NCBI RefSeq assembly: GCF_024868665.1
Contig: NC_079890.1
Coordinates: 8,442,573-8,506,572 of the forward strand
DNA from: Triplophysa rosa
Lineage: Eukaryota > Chordata > Actinopteri > Cypriniformes > Nemacheilidae
DNA: 64,000 nt
Direction of reading: 5' to 3'
Shown here piece by piece: positions 22,270-33,151 of the stretch (position 1 is its first letter; each line of letters starts with the position of its first letter). The notes below the pieces were generated by a model. That model ran no database searches and had not been told where the DNA came from. It saw nothing but the letters and a program-made list of their open reading frames with translations. A program made the position numbers and the translations under genes.

Positions 22270-23416
22270 AGTTTTAAACAACTTCATGGATGTAGTTTAA
22301 TTAAATGTATAGTCAGCCTGGGTTCAAATCCTTGATCTTATTTCTATTTTGAATATGGGAACAGTGTTTACGTTCTTTTAACGTTGGCAAGTGTGGGTGG
22401 CCTGCAACAATGAAAGTATACACTTTGTGTCAGCCATAGCCTTTTATAAAAAGGGAGATGATCTGTCTTTATTACATTGGGTTAATGATTACACTGTTGG
22501 CGTTTGCCCAGCAGTGCTGCCAGAATTTTGTTAATACAAGATTCTTAATGGCAACCATAAGGTTAAAATGTAGATGTGGACGTCACTTAAAACGAAATAC
22601 GTATGTGTGTATTAATTCTTTACTGCTTAAAAACTGACTTTTCTAGGGGTGCTAGTCATTCAGTTATAAGTTTAAATCTTTCAGTGAATGTGTAATCGTG
22701 AATGGCTCGAATGCATTACAGTACTGTTAAACTTTGCTGTGACATTGCTTGATTCGAGCTTTACAAATCCTCTCTTGTTCAGTTGTTCACAGAGGCTGAG
22801 CTATGGCAAGTTTGAGTGTATCTCTAACAGGCTTATGGTTAAGCCACTTCACTTAACACCATTCCACAGAGTTCATGGGAGAGCAGCTGGCTTGGCATCG
22901 GGCTTCAAAAGTACTACAGATGTCAACAAATCTTTATGTACTATGTTATGGGGTAATTCAATATTCATAATTTCAGCTATCTTCAGTAGGTGGTCAGTTT
23001 GTGTTTTGAGTAAAAAAAATTGAATTATTCTGAAAAGTAATTTCTGGGGAAAATATGCTGTTATTAGATTGACATGACTCACACCAGTAATTTACTAAGG
23101 AATATATAAACCATGTGTTTCATAACCACATATAGTGTGAAATGTTCTGTTAGTCTTAATGTTAACAGAACAGTTCTGTATAATTATTTGAATTTCTGAC
23201 TTTTTAAACATGAGTTTGATAAAGAATACAGTGATAAAAATGTTTCTGCACTTACTATAGCAGTTTTTATACTGTGCTGGGATGAGACGTGAGAAAATCA
23301 TTCAAATTGGCATATACTATTAGCAGCTCTCTTGATCTAAAATTGTAATTTTGCAATGAAAGAAAACTATTTTTTCCACCAAAAAAATGAATTGAACAAA
23401 ATCCTTAAGATAAAAA
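22270..23416. other. Intergenic, nothing recognised
   Basis: Non-coding AT-rich sequence downstream of mllt3. A 111-codon frame at 22688-23023 begins with GTG and has no family resemblance. Confidence 0.4.
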
Positions 23417-23590
23417 TATAACTCAACTCAACTTTATTTATATAGTGCTTTTTACAATTTTCATTGTTACAAAGCAGCTGTACATGAGACATATTGACTA
23501 TAAGCAAAACAATTAAAGTTGTACCTGTAAAAACAAGAAAAAGGTGAAAACACAGATGACAGACATACCCACATACAAATAAGACTGTGA
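23417..23590 (-). mobile_element. 3' tail fragment of an I/Nimb-like LINE
   Basis: AACTCAACTCAACTTTATTT then ATAGTGCTTTTTACAATTTT and CATTGTTACAAAGCAGCTGT are the minus-strand view of the same 3' end as at 12985. Only about 170 bp remain. Confidence 0.75.
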
Positions 23591-23639
23591 GAAGTATATT
23601 TCAGGCAAGAGACCATAAACTTTTGAAGTGTATACTAGT

Positions 23640-23819
23640 TGTAATGCATTTTATTTTATCACTTTGCGTTGAACATAACCATTTGACATCGATGCACGAA
23701 CAATCAGTCGCCACTTTATTCTGCCCTGCACTCCACGTTATTTTCTTTACGTCCATCCGCATGTAACGTATGGGTGTGGCTTTGCTTGGTATTAACACAG
23801 AATATTACATACTCTTTCT
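23640..23819 (-). repeat. 3' LTR (180 bp)
   Basis: Begins TGTAATGC and ends ATATTACA. It carries TG or CA at four sites where the partner LTR has CG. The internal purine tract adjoins it. Confidence 0.95.
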
Positions 23820-24027
23820 TTTCTTTCTTTTTTATTTTTTTACAAGAACAACATTACTGTATGCATTTCAGAAATGTAGAGTTGCTATTAACATGCACTG
23901 AAAACTCAACAATATACCAACAAACTAGAATGTTGTAATCTCTCTGTGGACAGTCTATGTGTGTTTAGTATCTGAAACACTAACTTTGAACAGTCCTTAA
24001 CAATGTACATATTGCTGCACAGGCCAT

Positions 24028-27000
24028 CTACACAAAATCAGAAAGGTGAGCAGGGGGCCTGCGACTGGACCTAGTGGGGTATCTTGAGGGATTGTCAAAT
24101 ACATCAATTTCTTCTGTCTCGTTCTCAAAGTCCAACAAGAAATCTGACGTACCAAGATTTAGTTTTTTGAAGAAGGAAGAATTCCGTGTGACAGAATGTC
24201 CATTTCTTTCTGCGGTTACCATGGTGCCTTTGACTTTGGTGACCGCAAGTGGTTTGACGTTGTAAGGCGTTGTCAGTTTGGTATGCTTCTGCTGTCTGCA
24301 CAACACAGTGTCTCCAGGTCGAATGTGAGAGTGTGTGGCATGTCTGCGTGTGTCAGAGAGGGTTTTCATTTTGGCCTTTGCTCTTTCGTCTCGTTGTCGG
24401 ATGTCAGCGTCCGCAGCAATGATGCTTGGAAAGGCTAAGGGTATCTTTGTTTTCACCTTCCTTTGAAAAATCAACTCAGCTGGGGAAATCCCTGTGGTAC
24501 TGTGTGGTGTAGATCTGTACTCACGGAGGAACACATTAAGCTGTTGCTTCCACGGGATGCCTTGGACGTGTGCAGCTCGAATAGCTTTGCCTAGAGTGCG
24601 CATGAATCGTTCTGCTGTGGCGTTTGCTTGTGGCCAAAATGGGGTGATTTTCCTATGCCGAAATCCGAGGTAGTCAGCCAACTGAGAGAACGTACTGCTG
24701 TTGAAAGGGGGGCCATTGTCTGTTTTTAAAGTGTCAGGAATTCCAAACATCGAGAAAACATCATCAATGGCTGGTATCACAGTTGTCGCTGAAATGGAGT
24801 GGAGAATTTTAACAACAGGGTATCGCGTGTAGTCATCTACGAGGACTAGCAGGTATTCACCAGATGGTAGTGGTCCATAGAAATCTGCACTTACATTGTG
24901 CCATGGAGCTTCCGGTAAAGGGGACATTTTGAGTGGTTCTACACGAGTAAGGGGCGTGGTTGCCTGACAAGCGATGCAGTTATTGATCATAACTTCGACT
25001 TTGTGATCCATATTGGGGAACCATACTTTCTCTCGTAGCAGGCTTTTTGTCTTGGCGATACCTTGGTGGCTTTCATGAGCAAGCTGCAGCACTCTTAGTT
25101 CTAGAGCTTTAGGAATGACTATTCTGGAACCTCTGAGTATAAGATCATCAGTAGCTGAGACAGTTAGCTCGGAGCAGACATTCTTGTAGTGCTTCATGGT
25201 GTCCGCATGTGGTGTACCAGTTGCAGCAATGTGCCATGAGTTGTTTCGTACATGCAAACATACCTGCTGTAGGATAGCATCTTTTTTTGTCTCTGTTTTG
25301 ATCTCGTCTAAAGTCATAGCTTTTGGTGTCGATTGCAATGCCATGAAGTTTACGTATTCTTCAGCCACTTTAGATGCTCTACTGTTATTCTCAGGCTCAA
25401 GAGGAACAGGATGTCTGGACATGAAGTCAGCTGGATTGTCGGTTCCTTTCCTATACTGGATTGAGAAGTGATACGGTTGAAGTCTCAGACCCCATCTTTC
25501 GATTCTCACAGGTGGCTTTGATCTGGGGTTATTCCAAATCAGTTCCAACGGCTTGTGGTCAGTTACTAAAATGAAAGGAGTACCATAAAGGTAAAGATGA
25601 AAATGTTCACAACCCCACACGATGGCTAGAGCTTCTCGTTCAGTCTGTGAATAGCGTTTTTCAACGTCGCTGAGTGCACGACTGGCATACGCTATGATGT
25701 GTCTTTGTCCGTCCTGCGTTTGCGATAGGATGGCCCCAAGGCCTACTGGACTAGCATCCACCACGAGCTCTGTGCCTTTCGAAGGGTCGAAGTACGACAT
25801 GGTGGTGGCGTTGGCCAAAGTATTTTTGAGATCTTGAAGGGCTTTTTGGTGCGTTTCTGTCCACTGCCATTGTGTACCTTTCTTTGTTAGTTCGCGTAGA
25901 GGTGCGGTGATGGTTGAAAAGACTTTTATAAACCGTGAGCAATAATTCGCCATGCCGAGGAGGCTTCGAATTTCTGCGGGATCTTTAGGCTCACTCGCTT
26001 GTTGTATCGCTGAGATTTTTTTAGGATCCGCAGAGATGCCAGCGGCAGAGAAGATAAATCCAAAAAACTCAAGTCTGTGCTTATTGAATTCACATTTGTC
26101 ACGGTTTAGCGTGAGACCACTGTCCTTTAGTCTGCGGAAAATAGCTTTGAGAGCTTCGTCGTGAGCTTCTTGTGACACGCCATACACAATGATGTCATCG
26201 CTAAGGTTTCTTACACCTCTGATGCCTTGTAGGGTTTGAGCTATGGTGTTCTGAAAAACTTCCGCAGCAGAAGAAATGCCGAAATTTAGGCGTTTATATC
26301 TCCGTAGTCCCAAGTGTGTTGTGAATGTAGTGATGTATCGGTTGTCGGGGTGCAGTTCTAATTGATGATAACCTGCTCTGAGATCGAGTTTCGAAAAGAC
26401 GTTGGCACCATTCAAGTCATGAATTACATCATCAATAGTGGGAGTGATATGACGCTCACGTTGTATAGCGGTATTGGCCTGATGCATGTCAACACATATC
26501 CTGACTTTGTGGGGGTCTTTTGGCTTGGGTGGAGTCACGATAGGAGAAACCCATGGAGTTGGACCTGTTACTGTTTCAATGATGTCATCATCTTCTAGCT
26601 TTTGTAACTCAGCTTCCACTTTCTGTCGAATGTGAAACGGCACTCGTCTATGTGGCTGACATGTGGGCTGGACATCGGGATCAATGTGAAGCTTTACTTG
26701 GAAGTTTTTGAGTTTTCCGATTCCTTCGAAAAGTTCTGGATGAGCCTCGATAAGTTCATCTGCCACTGTGCGTTTATCTTGTTGCGGGGCAACAGTACCA
26801 ATGATGTCAATAAGTCCAAGTTCCTGTGCTGTTCCGTAACTCAGAAGGGTTTGTCCGTCATTCTCGAGAACATAAAACTTGGCTTTTGTGCTTTTATGTG
26901 ACGCTTGAACGTTGCACTGGAACACACCACTAATGGGCAGAGCAGCATCAGAGCCATATGCAAAGATTCTGGTTGCTGTTGGTTCAAGCTGAGGCTGAGG

Positions 27001-27750
27001 TGTGAGTGTGTTGAACACCGTTCTGCTGATAATGTTTACTGCAGCTCCTGAGTCTATTAAAACTCTGATCTTTGTTCTGTTTACAGTCACATGTGTCTGA
27101 GGTTGTTGCTGACAAACTGTGGTATTCAAGACAAATACGTATACATCGTCACTGCTTGATGAGTCCTCACGTATGTGGCTAGTGCTTGTTGCAGCGACTT
27201 GTTTGACTCTTGTTGTGCTGTTGCGTTGTCGACGTGCAAAATCATTCTGTTGTTTGAAGTTATTTCTCGTGTCGTATTCAGGAGGTTTCTTGGGGCTTGA
27301 ACGACACATCTTCGCAAAGTGATTTAACTTTCCGCATGCCCTGCATTCTTTTCCTTTTGAGGGACAGGCGCCTTGATGTGGGTATTTCCCTCCACAGTTT
27401 CTACATTGGTTGTTGGATGTTCGCCTGTAGTCGGTTTTAGATTCACTCTGTTGCTTTTCATCACGTTGTAATGAGTTAACGGTAGCCGCTGAATTTTGTT
27501 CAATGCCTGTAGCTTGCTGTTCAGAAAGTTCTAGAGTTCTGCCGTGATCTAGAAGCGCCTCTAAGGACAGATCTGGTTCTCTGAGTGCTTTTCGGCGTAG
27601 CCTGGATGAAGTGCAGCTTTGTATCAACTGTGCCTTTATTTCTCGATCAACATCTGTAAACTCACAGTCCTTTGCAAGCATCCTGAGTCTGGTTTGATAC
27701 ATGTCTAGATTTTCACCTTGTTGTTGCACAGTTTTTCTGAATTGATACAC
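24028..27750 (-). CDS. Ty3/gypsy gag-pol polyprotein (about 1240 codons, N-terminus cut by a stop)
   Basis: Domain order in residues of this frame: gag C-terminus, then zinc knuckles (about 116-129, and CX2CX4HX4C at 136-149); aspartic protease with DSGA at 233-236; RT about 385-545 (KLDLRAGYHQ, RLNFGISSA, catalytic LSDD at 516-519); RNase H (VVDASPVGLGAILSQ, TDHKPLELI); integrase zinc finger (HESHQG ... CIACQ); and integrase core with D, D and E visible (SADFYGP, KTDNGPPFN, ATAERFMRTLG). The PR-RT-RH-IN order is that of Metaviridae. The gag frame continues upstream of 27750 but meets TGA at 27856-27858. The first ATG-led gag codons lie near 28030. No chromodomain and no envelope frame were seen. 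Confidence 0.92.
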   Translation of the reverse strand: MYQFRKTVQQQGENLDMYQTRLRMLAKDCEFTDVDREIKAQLIQSCTSSRLRRKALREPDLSLEALLDHGRTLELSEQQATGIEQNSAATVNSLQRDEKQQSESKTDYRRTSNNQCRNCGGKYPHQGACPSKGKECRACGKLNHFAKMCRSSPKKPPEYDTRNNFKQQNDFARRQRNSTTRVKQVAATSTSHIREDSSSSDDVYVFVLNTTVCQQQPQTHVTVNRTKIRVLIDSGAAVNIISRTVFNTLTPQPQLEPTATRIFAYGSDAALPISGVFQCNVQASHKSTKAKFYVLENDGQTLLSYGTAQELGLIDIIGTVAPQQDKRTVADELIEAHPELFEGIGKLKNFQVKLHIDPDVQPTCQPHRRVPFHIRQKVEAELQKLEDDDIIETVTGPTPWVSPIVTPPKPKDPHKVRICVDMHQANTAIQRERHITPTIDDVIHDLNGANVFSKLDLRAGYHQLELHPDNRYITTFTTHLGLRRYKRLNFGISSAAEVFQNTIAQTLQGIRGVRNLSDDIIVYGVSQEAHDEALKAIFRRLKDSGLTLNRDKCEFNKHRLEFFGFIFSAAGISADPKKISAIQQASEPKDPAEIRSLLGMANYCSRFIKVFSTITAPLRELTKKGTQWQWTETHQKALQDLKNTLANATTMSYFDPSKGTELVVDASPVGLGAILSQTQDGQRHIIAYASRALSDVEKRYSQTEREALAIVWGCEHFHLYLYGTPFILVTDHKPLELIWNNPRSKPPVRIERWGLRLQPYHFSIQYRKGTDNPADFMSRHPVPLEPENNSRASKVAEEYVNFMALQSTPKAMTLDEIKTETKKDAILQQVCLHVRNNSWHIAATGTPHADTMKHYKNVCSELTVSATDDLILRGSRIVIPKALELRVLQLAHESHQGIAKTKSLLREKVWFPNMDHKVEVMINNCIACQATTPLTRVEPLKMSPLPEAPWHNVSADFYGPLPSGEYLLVLVDDYTRYPVVKILHSISATTVIPAIDDVFSMFGIPDTLKTDNGPPFNSSTFSQLADYLGFRHRKITPFWPQANATAERFMRTLGKAIRAAHVQGIPWKQQLNVFLREYRSTPHSTTGISPAELIFQRKVKTKIPLAFPSIIAADADIRQRDERAKAKMKTLSDTRRHATHSHIRPGDTVLCRQQKHTKLTTPYNVKPLAVTKVKGTMVTAERNGHSVTRNSSFFKKLNLGTSDFLLDFENETEEIDVFDNPSRYPTRSSRRPPAHLSDFV

Positions 27751-28133
27751 AAGATACTGCGTGTTCTTTTTGGGAGAAAAATAGCCGTTTAACTTAGCTT
27801 TCGTTTCTGCGTAGCCATCAGCGTCATCTGCAAACGTGTCGTATATGTCATGTACTCATTCGCCAGCGAGATGTAACAACAGCGCTTTTTTTCTGGTATC
27901 AACGGTGATGTTCAGGGCGACAAGAAAATTGTCGAACCGCTGCATCCACTTGTTCCACCGAGTTCCTAGCGAACTGGAGTCTGTTTCTGAGTCAAACGGC
28001 TGAATGGCTGCATTGGTTAGCACGGACTGCATGGCTGCTAGCAGATTACTTTAATGTACTCACTCGGTAGCAGGCAAGTCGCTGGAGATGGCTTGGAAAT
28101 ACACTCAGAGCGCTTTTAAATCCTCGTCGCCAT

Positions 28134-28313
28134 TGTAATGCATTTTATTTTATCACTTTGCGTTGAACATAACCATTTGACATCGATGCACGAACAATCA
28201 GTCGCCACTTTATTCCGCCCTGCGCTCCACGTTATTTTCTTTACGTCCATCCGCACGTAACGTATGGGCGTGGCTTTGCTTGGTATTAACACAGAATATT
28301 ACACTAGTGTGCT
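28134..28313 (-). repeat. 5' LTR (180 bp)
   Basis: Same length and ends as 23640-23819, with CG retained at four sites. A PBS-like TGGCGACGAGGAT lies just inside it on the minus strand. Confidence 0.95.
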
Positions 28314-28318
28314 CCGTA

Positions 28319-31300
28319 AACTTGGTAAAGGGTGGCTTTTTTTAAAGACATAAGATATTATCAGTCTTTCACCACTGTGTAAATTCTAAACTTACATTTG
28401 TGTTATTTCATAGTTTTGAGGTTATCATTATAAAATTTTAATCGTAAGAATGTGCACTTCTTAAAATACATTAAGCAATAATTGTAGGGTTTAGCGAATT
28501 TCCAGCAAAGCTGGCAAGCAATCTTTACAATGTACATGCAGCACTCTGGCATAAAATATTGGATTATTCAGAAAATATATGTCTTTGGATATGTAGAGAG
28601 AAATTGTCCATGAGAACTACAGAAGAACTAAAGACATGTCACAAAGATCGGGTGGGGGTTCATTATAATCCATGTCATGCTGTCCCTCCCACCCAACACC
28701 TGTTCAGTACTTCATAAATCTGAAGCATGCCCCAATTAAAAGCAAGTTACATGCAGGACCTTTGATGGACTTGAAGACAAAAAAGCAGCATCCCAAGGAG
28801 CATTTGAGACAGATAGCTTTTCTTTTGGCACCAGCCATCTGTTAACACAGCAAAGTTGTTCACTCTTTCTGAACCTTTTGGGCCAATAAACCTATTTTTT
28901 TGTCGAAGATGATAATACAAATGTACAAATGTTGAGTTACACCCTAAGAGTTTCATTTTCACTTACAAATAAGGATGATTTTCTCTTGGATTGTTTTAAA
29001 CTTGACCTCTGCTGGCTGGACTTGACATAAACACTCAGGTTCCTAATAAAAAAACTTGCACTCGCACCATGGGCAGTCTGTCTGTATTTGAGACACACCA
29101 GAAGAAAATCCATGTGTCCCTCTCTTCTTGTCCTGAAGCCTTCTACATGGTGACGAACAAGGTGGTGAAAAAGACTACACTACTTTCAGGATCCCAGATT
29201 AATTTAAGACATTTCACAGCATTGGGAGGGGGTTCACAGTCAGGGTCAGCAGCAGGACATCCTGTTTGAGCCTTCAAATACCATTCCCTCTAAATAAGAA
29301 AAGAAACTTAGAAATCAGCTCCCACAGAAAATATTGCACATTTGTCATTGTCTTGGCACAGCACCGATCAGCGTCAGCGTCTGAACAGAGAAAAGGTCCA
29401 GTAAAGCATTTCAATGGCAGTTCAAATGGCATAAACTGTCGTAAAAATAAAAGGATGGTACCAGAATTCAGGATTATATGTCTATATGTTTCCGCTTCAA
29501 ATCTCACTGCGTCAGATCAACTCCCATACCTTCCTGTGAAATTTGTGTAACTAAAGCCACTCGACCAAAACCAGAGCAAGTATTTGACCATCTATTTAAT
29601 CTGTCTGTCTGCTCGCTCGGCATAGTCATCACGTCGGGAAGCAAGTAGTTTAGACGGGAAATTAATCGAGAGACAAGACCAAAAAAGCTCCACCCCCAAC
29701 TTCCTATTCTTTCAGTGATTTTGTCCAGCAAGCCTTTAATCCTCCATTGTACTCGATTTTGCGCACATTGACAATAATTGAAAGGCTCTTATCATATGTT
29801 TTAGCTCAGTTATATCTGGGCCTCTTATTCATACATGCATTTGGTTTGACCTCTCTGCCTGCTTCTTGTAAAGAATTCTGGGTGGCGGCTATGTCCCTGT
29901 AAAGCATACAAAACAGCTAAAAAAATCTGATCACCGTTATGTAAAGAACAAATGTAAGCAGACTTCAAAGGAAACCAGGAAAAAGGGGAGGGGATGAAAA
30001 TGGGATGTGTCTTCGTTCAAGCGAATATAGGAATGTGAGGAGTTCCCACATGACCGGGTTTCTAGACACTGAGGATCTGATTATTATTTGATTATTTATT
30101 TCTTTGCGTATTTCGGTCCCCATGCAGTAAGCTCCAGTGTGGGCTGGCACCCTTGGACTTGAGCCCAGTTCCAACCTGCTCTTTCATTGGGCTGGGGGGA
30201 AGCTTTGTTCTCCTTGATGGAAGTTGGGCGGGCATGTGACCCGTGACCCTCAGCCAGCCCACCCGGCTGTGAGTGTGCAGACACTCTCTCTCGCATACTC
30301 ACAAAGCTGCACTTGCTTAATCCTCCTCAAAGGAGAGGACGGGGGCCCTGAGAAAAAAATACTATTGGACACAGGCACAATCTGGTTAAGACTGAAAGTA
30401 GATGGCTTTCTTCAAAAAGACCACGTGTGCATATGTGTACAGCCTAATTTGCTGACTTAAAAGAAGCACAGACTAATTCAACAAACATTGTAAAGTTGCC
30501 TTTTGGATTCAGAAAGTTGCAACAGTGTTATCTAGCCTCTGTGGTGGGATCATTGTGGGATCTACCTGAGCTTCTATGTACTGAGATATCAAAAGCAAAG
30601 TACTGACGCATCATTTTCATGTTTCCTCTGAGCTAGCTCTAAAATAATTGTCTCATAATAACACCTTTTGGCTTCAGCCCTGTGCGGTCCTTTTATGCAT
30701 CAGTAACTGGCTTGTTTCAAACTTGCTTGTTGCTTTTAATCCAATGACATTGATTCCAGTAATCACATTAAAAGACAATACGTTTGTTCAGAGTTTAACT
30801 GGGTACAGATTTGATTATGAACATCATAATATAATCTGGAAACTCAAAAATACACTTTCATACATATACATACAACCATATATACAGTATATATATATAT
30901 ATATATATTAGAGCATGAGCAAAGTTGTGTCATTATACATTCAGAACCACAACTGAATGCAGAAACCTGATAATTGCTCATGTATAATATGTGGCAAGTG
31001 GAAACAACAAGGTTCTCTTAAGCCATTCAAATGATCCAAGGAGGGAACGATCTCTTTTTCTTGGATCCCATCCAAAGCTTTTCCAAGCAAGCTGACAAAT
31101 GGAAGATTTCAAGCTTGCTCTCTCTTCTTATCCTCTTATGCAGAACAACAGATTTGACAGGAAAAACCTCACTGCCAGTTACTCTATTGGGCGGCTTACT
31201 TCCTAATGAATTGAGGACATCTGTGCTTCTACCCAGCGACGCATCAGATAAAAGTCCAAGGCTTACCACCAAATGGAAGCAATAATTTCTCCTGGAATCC

Positions 31301-31625
31301 ACTGGAAGGTACAATAACATAGAAGTAAGGCAGTCTGTCTGTCGTAGGAGTCATATTTCCAAAGCATGATAGGCTGACGAGGGCAAAACTGGCGGAGAAT
31401 GTTTCAGTTAAGATGGTTTGACACATGCCATCAATCACTAAAACCTCGTCCGTGGCCACGCATTTGTTGGCGTGAGTGTCTCATTCAGCCTTATCTTCAA
31501 GCTGATATTTCATTAAAAGCATTGAGATAGATTAAAGGAGGTGTACAGTTTAATTCAATCCTGTCAGAGGTTGCAGACTCTTGAGATTGAAGCTACACTG
31601 CTACTATAGGGTAAAATTATTTGCC
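28319..31625. other. Intergenic, no gene or repeat recognised
   Basis: About 3.3 kb with little sign of transposons apart from an AT dinucleotide run at about 30885-30908. Several short frames exist (for example 29069-29269 and 31027-31320 minus), but none has a recognisable family or splice context. The contrast with the repeat-filled surroundings makes it a candidate for single-copy or regulatory DNA. Confidence 0.4.
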
Positions 31626-31630
31626 GTTAA

Positions 31631-32402
31631 AGGGGTCATATGACACGGCTAAAACGAATATTATCATTTGTTTTAGATTTAATGCAATGTGTATACACGA
31701 TTTAAGGTTCAAAAACACTGTATTTTCCACATACCGTGCATGTTTGTATCTTCTCTTTGCCCCGCTTCTCTGAAATGCGCAGATTTTTTACAAAGCTCAT
31801 CGCTCTGAAAAGCAAGGTGTGCTATGATTGGCCAGTTAACCAGTGCGTAGTGATTGGTCGAATACTGCAAGCGTGACGGAAAATTAACACCTCTTACCAT
31901 ATTTGGAACATCAGGTTCCAAAGCAATTGTACTGACAGGTACGCCCACCTTACTTGCATATACATTTGGGCGGTCTTAGTCAAATCATACCACAAACTGA
32001 TGTAGATTTGTGGGGGGGTGGTTACATGAGGCGTTTCTGGCAGGTCTGGGTGAGTATTCGCTTTTAGATAGAATGCATCTTTTGTTCCGACAGTTTAATT
32101 CTTGCAATTTTACGTATCTAAATTGTCTATATTGTATATTGTGTTTTTGCTGTTTTGTACATTGCCTATTTCTATATTATTGTATATAATTTTTTTTTTT
32201 TATCATCTGTGTTCTGTCCTGTTGCTGTCTTTCTGTTGTACTGTGGAGCTTCTGTCACTATAACAAATTCCTCGTATGTGGAAACATACTTGGCCAATAA
32301 AGCACATTCTATTCTATTCTATTCTATTCTAATACATGCATGGGCAACTTATAACACACCAAAGACACAGAAAAACATGTATTCGTGCCATATGACCCCG
32401 TG
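31631..32402. mobile_element. DNA-transposon-like element with GGGGTCATATGAC ends
   Basis: The left end AGGGGTCATATGACACGG (after TTAA) and the right end CGTGCCATATGACCCC are inverted. The interior has no transposase and contains a later LINE 3' fragment (32118-32332). The right flank shows a repeated GTGCCATATGA, so the exact edge and target duplication are unclear. Confidence 0.5.
32118..32332 (+). mobile_element. LINE 3' end fragment with (TTCTA)n tail
   Basis: AACAAATTCCTCGTATGTGG and ACTTGGCCAATAAAGC then TTCTATTCTATTCTATTCTA match the 3' end of the minus-strand LINE at 1390. The copy is severely 5'-truncated. Confidence 0.85.
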
Positions 32403-33109
32403 CCATATGAAGTTTTTTTTTTACAAATTAGGTAATTCTACGATTAAACATTACTACAGGGCTGTTTAATGCTTCATTCTGATTGGCTGACGAACATTCT
32501 AAGGGTGTGCATTATTTTTCAGTAAACGCACGCCTTCAGTATGAAGTACTTCCAGATCTGTTGACTGTGTTGCAGTATCACTGCGGCAAGTTTACCTGGA
32601 TAAGGTTATACTGTAGTAGACTAGTTCACCAGAGCACTCATATCCAACAACAAACAAAACGACATACAATTTACAGTCTCTGAGAAGAAATATCTATTAA
32701 TATTTATGGAGAGCATGAAAATTTTAACAACAATGTAGAGATGAATAACAATCGTACATCAAAGGTAACAACACACAACACGAAACAATCAGTGCTTTTA
32801 AGGTACTGTAAAACATGAATATAACAAAAACAACAGTGGAAGAGGTAAATGGGGTTTTAAATACAGAACTGCCAAATTTCTATGCCACATTTAGAACCGC
32901 AGCTGGCACATGCAGAAACCTGTTAAATACGACAAATCAAAATATAGATACTTTGCTCTTCTGTCTCAGTTATTTAGCAACAGAGGCTACAGAGATGAGA
33001 TGCGTAAGACATTACTCCTATACCACCAAGAGCATTCCAGGACAAATACCTTATAAATGTCTTTATGGCTGCAAATAAAACTCATTGTTACAAATATGGT
33101 AGAAAAATA
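32403..33109. other. Unassigned segment upstream of a LINE copy
   Basis: Contains an 87-codon frame at 32815-33078 with no family resemblance. It may be extra 5' sequence of the adjacent LINE or an older repeat. Confidence 0.3.
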
Positions 33110-33151
33110 ACTTAAACTACCAAAGATGCATTTCTCGATAATCTGCCTGAA

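Larger units (their letters stand above)
23640..28313 (-). mobile_element. Complete Ty3/gypsy-type LTR retrotransposon
   Basis: Two 180-bp direct repeats, 23640-23819 (3' LTR) and 28134-28313 (5' LTR), each begin TGTAATGC and end ATATTACA. CTAGT flanks both outer edges (23635-23639 and 28314-28318). On the minus strand a primer-binding-site-like TGGCGACGAGGAT follows the 5' LTR at about 28120-28132, and a purine tract (AAGAAAGAAAAGAAAGAG) precedes the 3' LTR at 23820-23845. Between them is one long gag-pol frame. The LTRs differ at only four positions, all CpG transitions, so the insertion is recent. A stop in gag (27856-27858) probably disables the protein. Confidence 0.95.

Noticed and set aside
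31027..31320. 97-codon minus-strand ORF as a novel gene
   Set aside because: No recognised family, no supporting splice or start context, and an overlapping + frame of similar length.
32155..32469. 104-codon + strand ORF
   Set aside because: It spans the LINE 3' tail and the (TTCTA)n repeat and has no protein family support.
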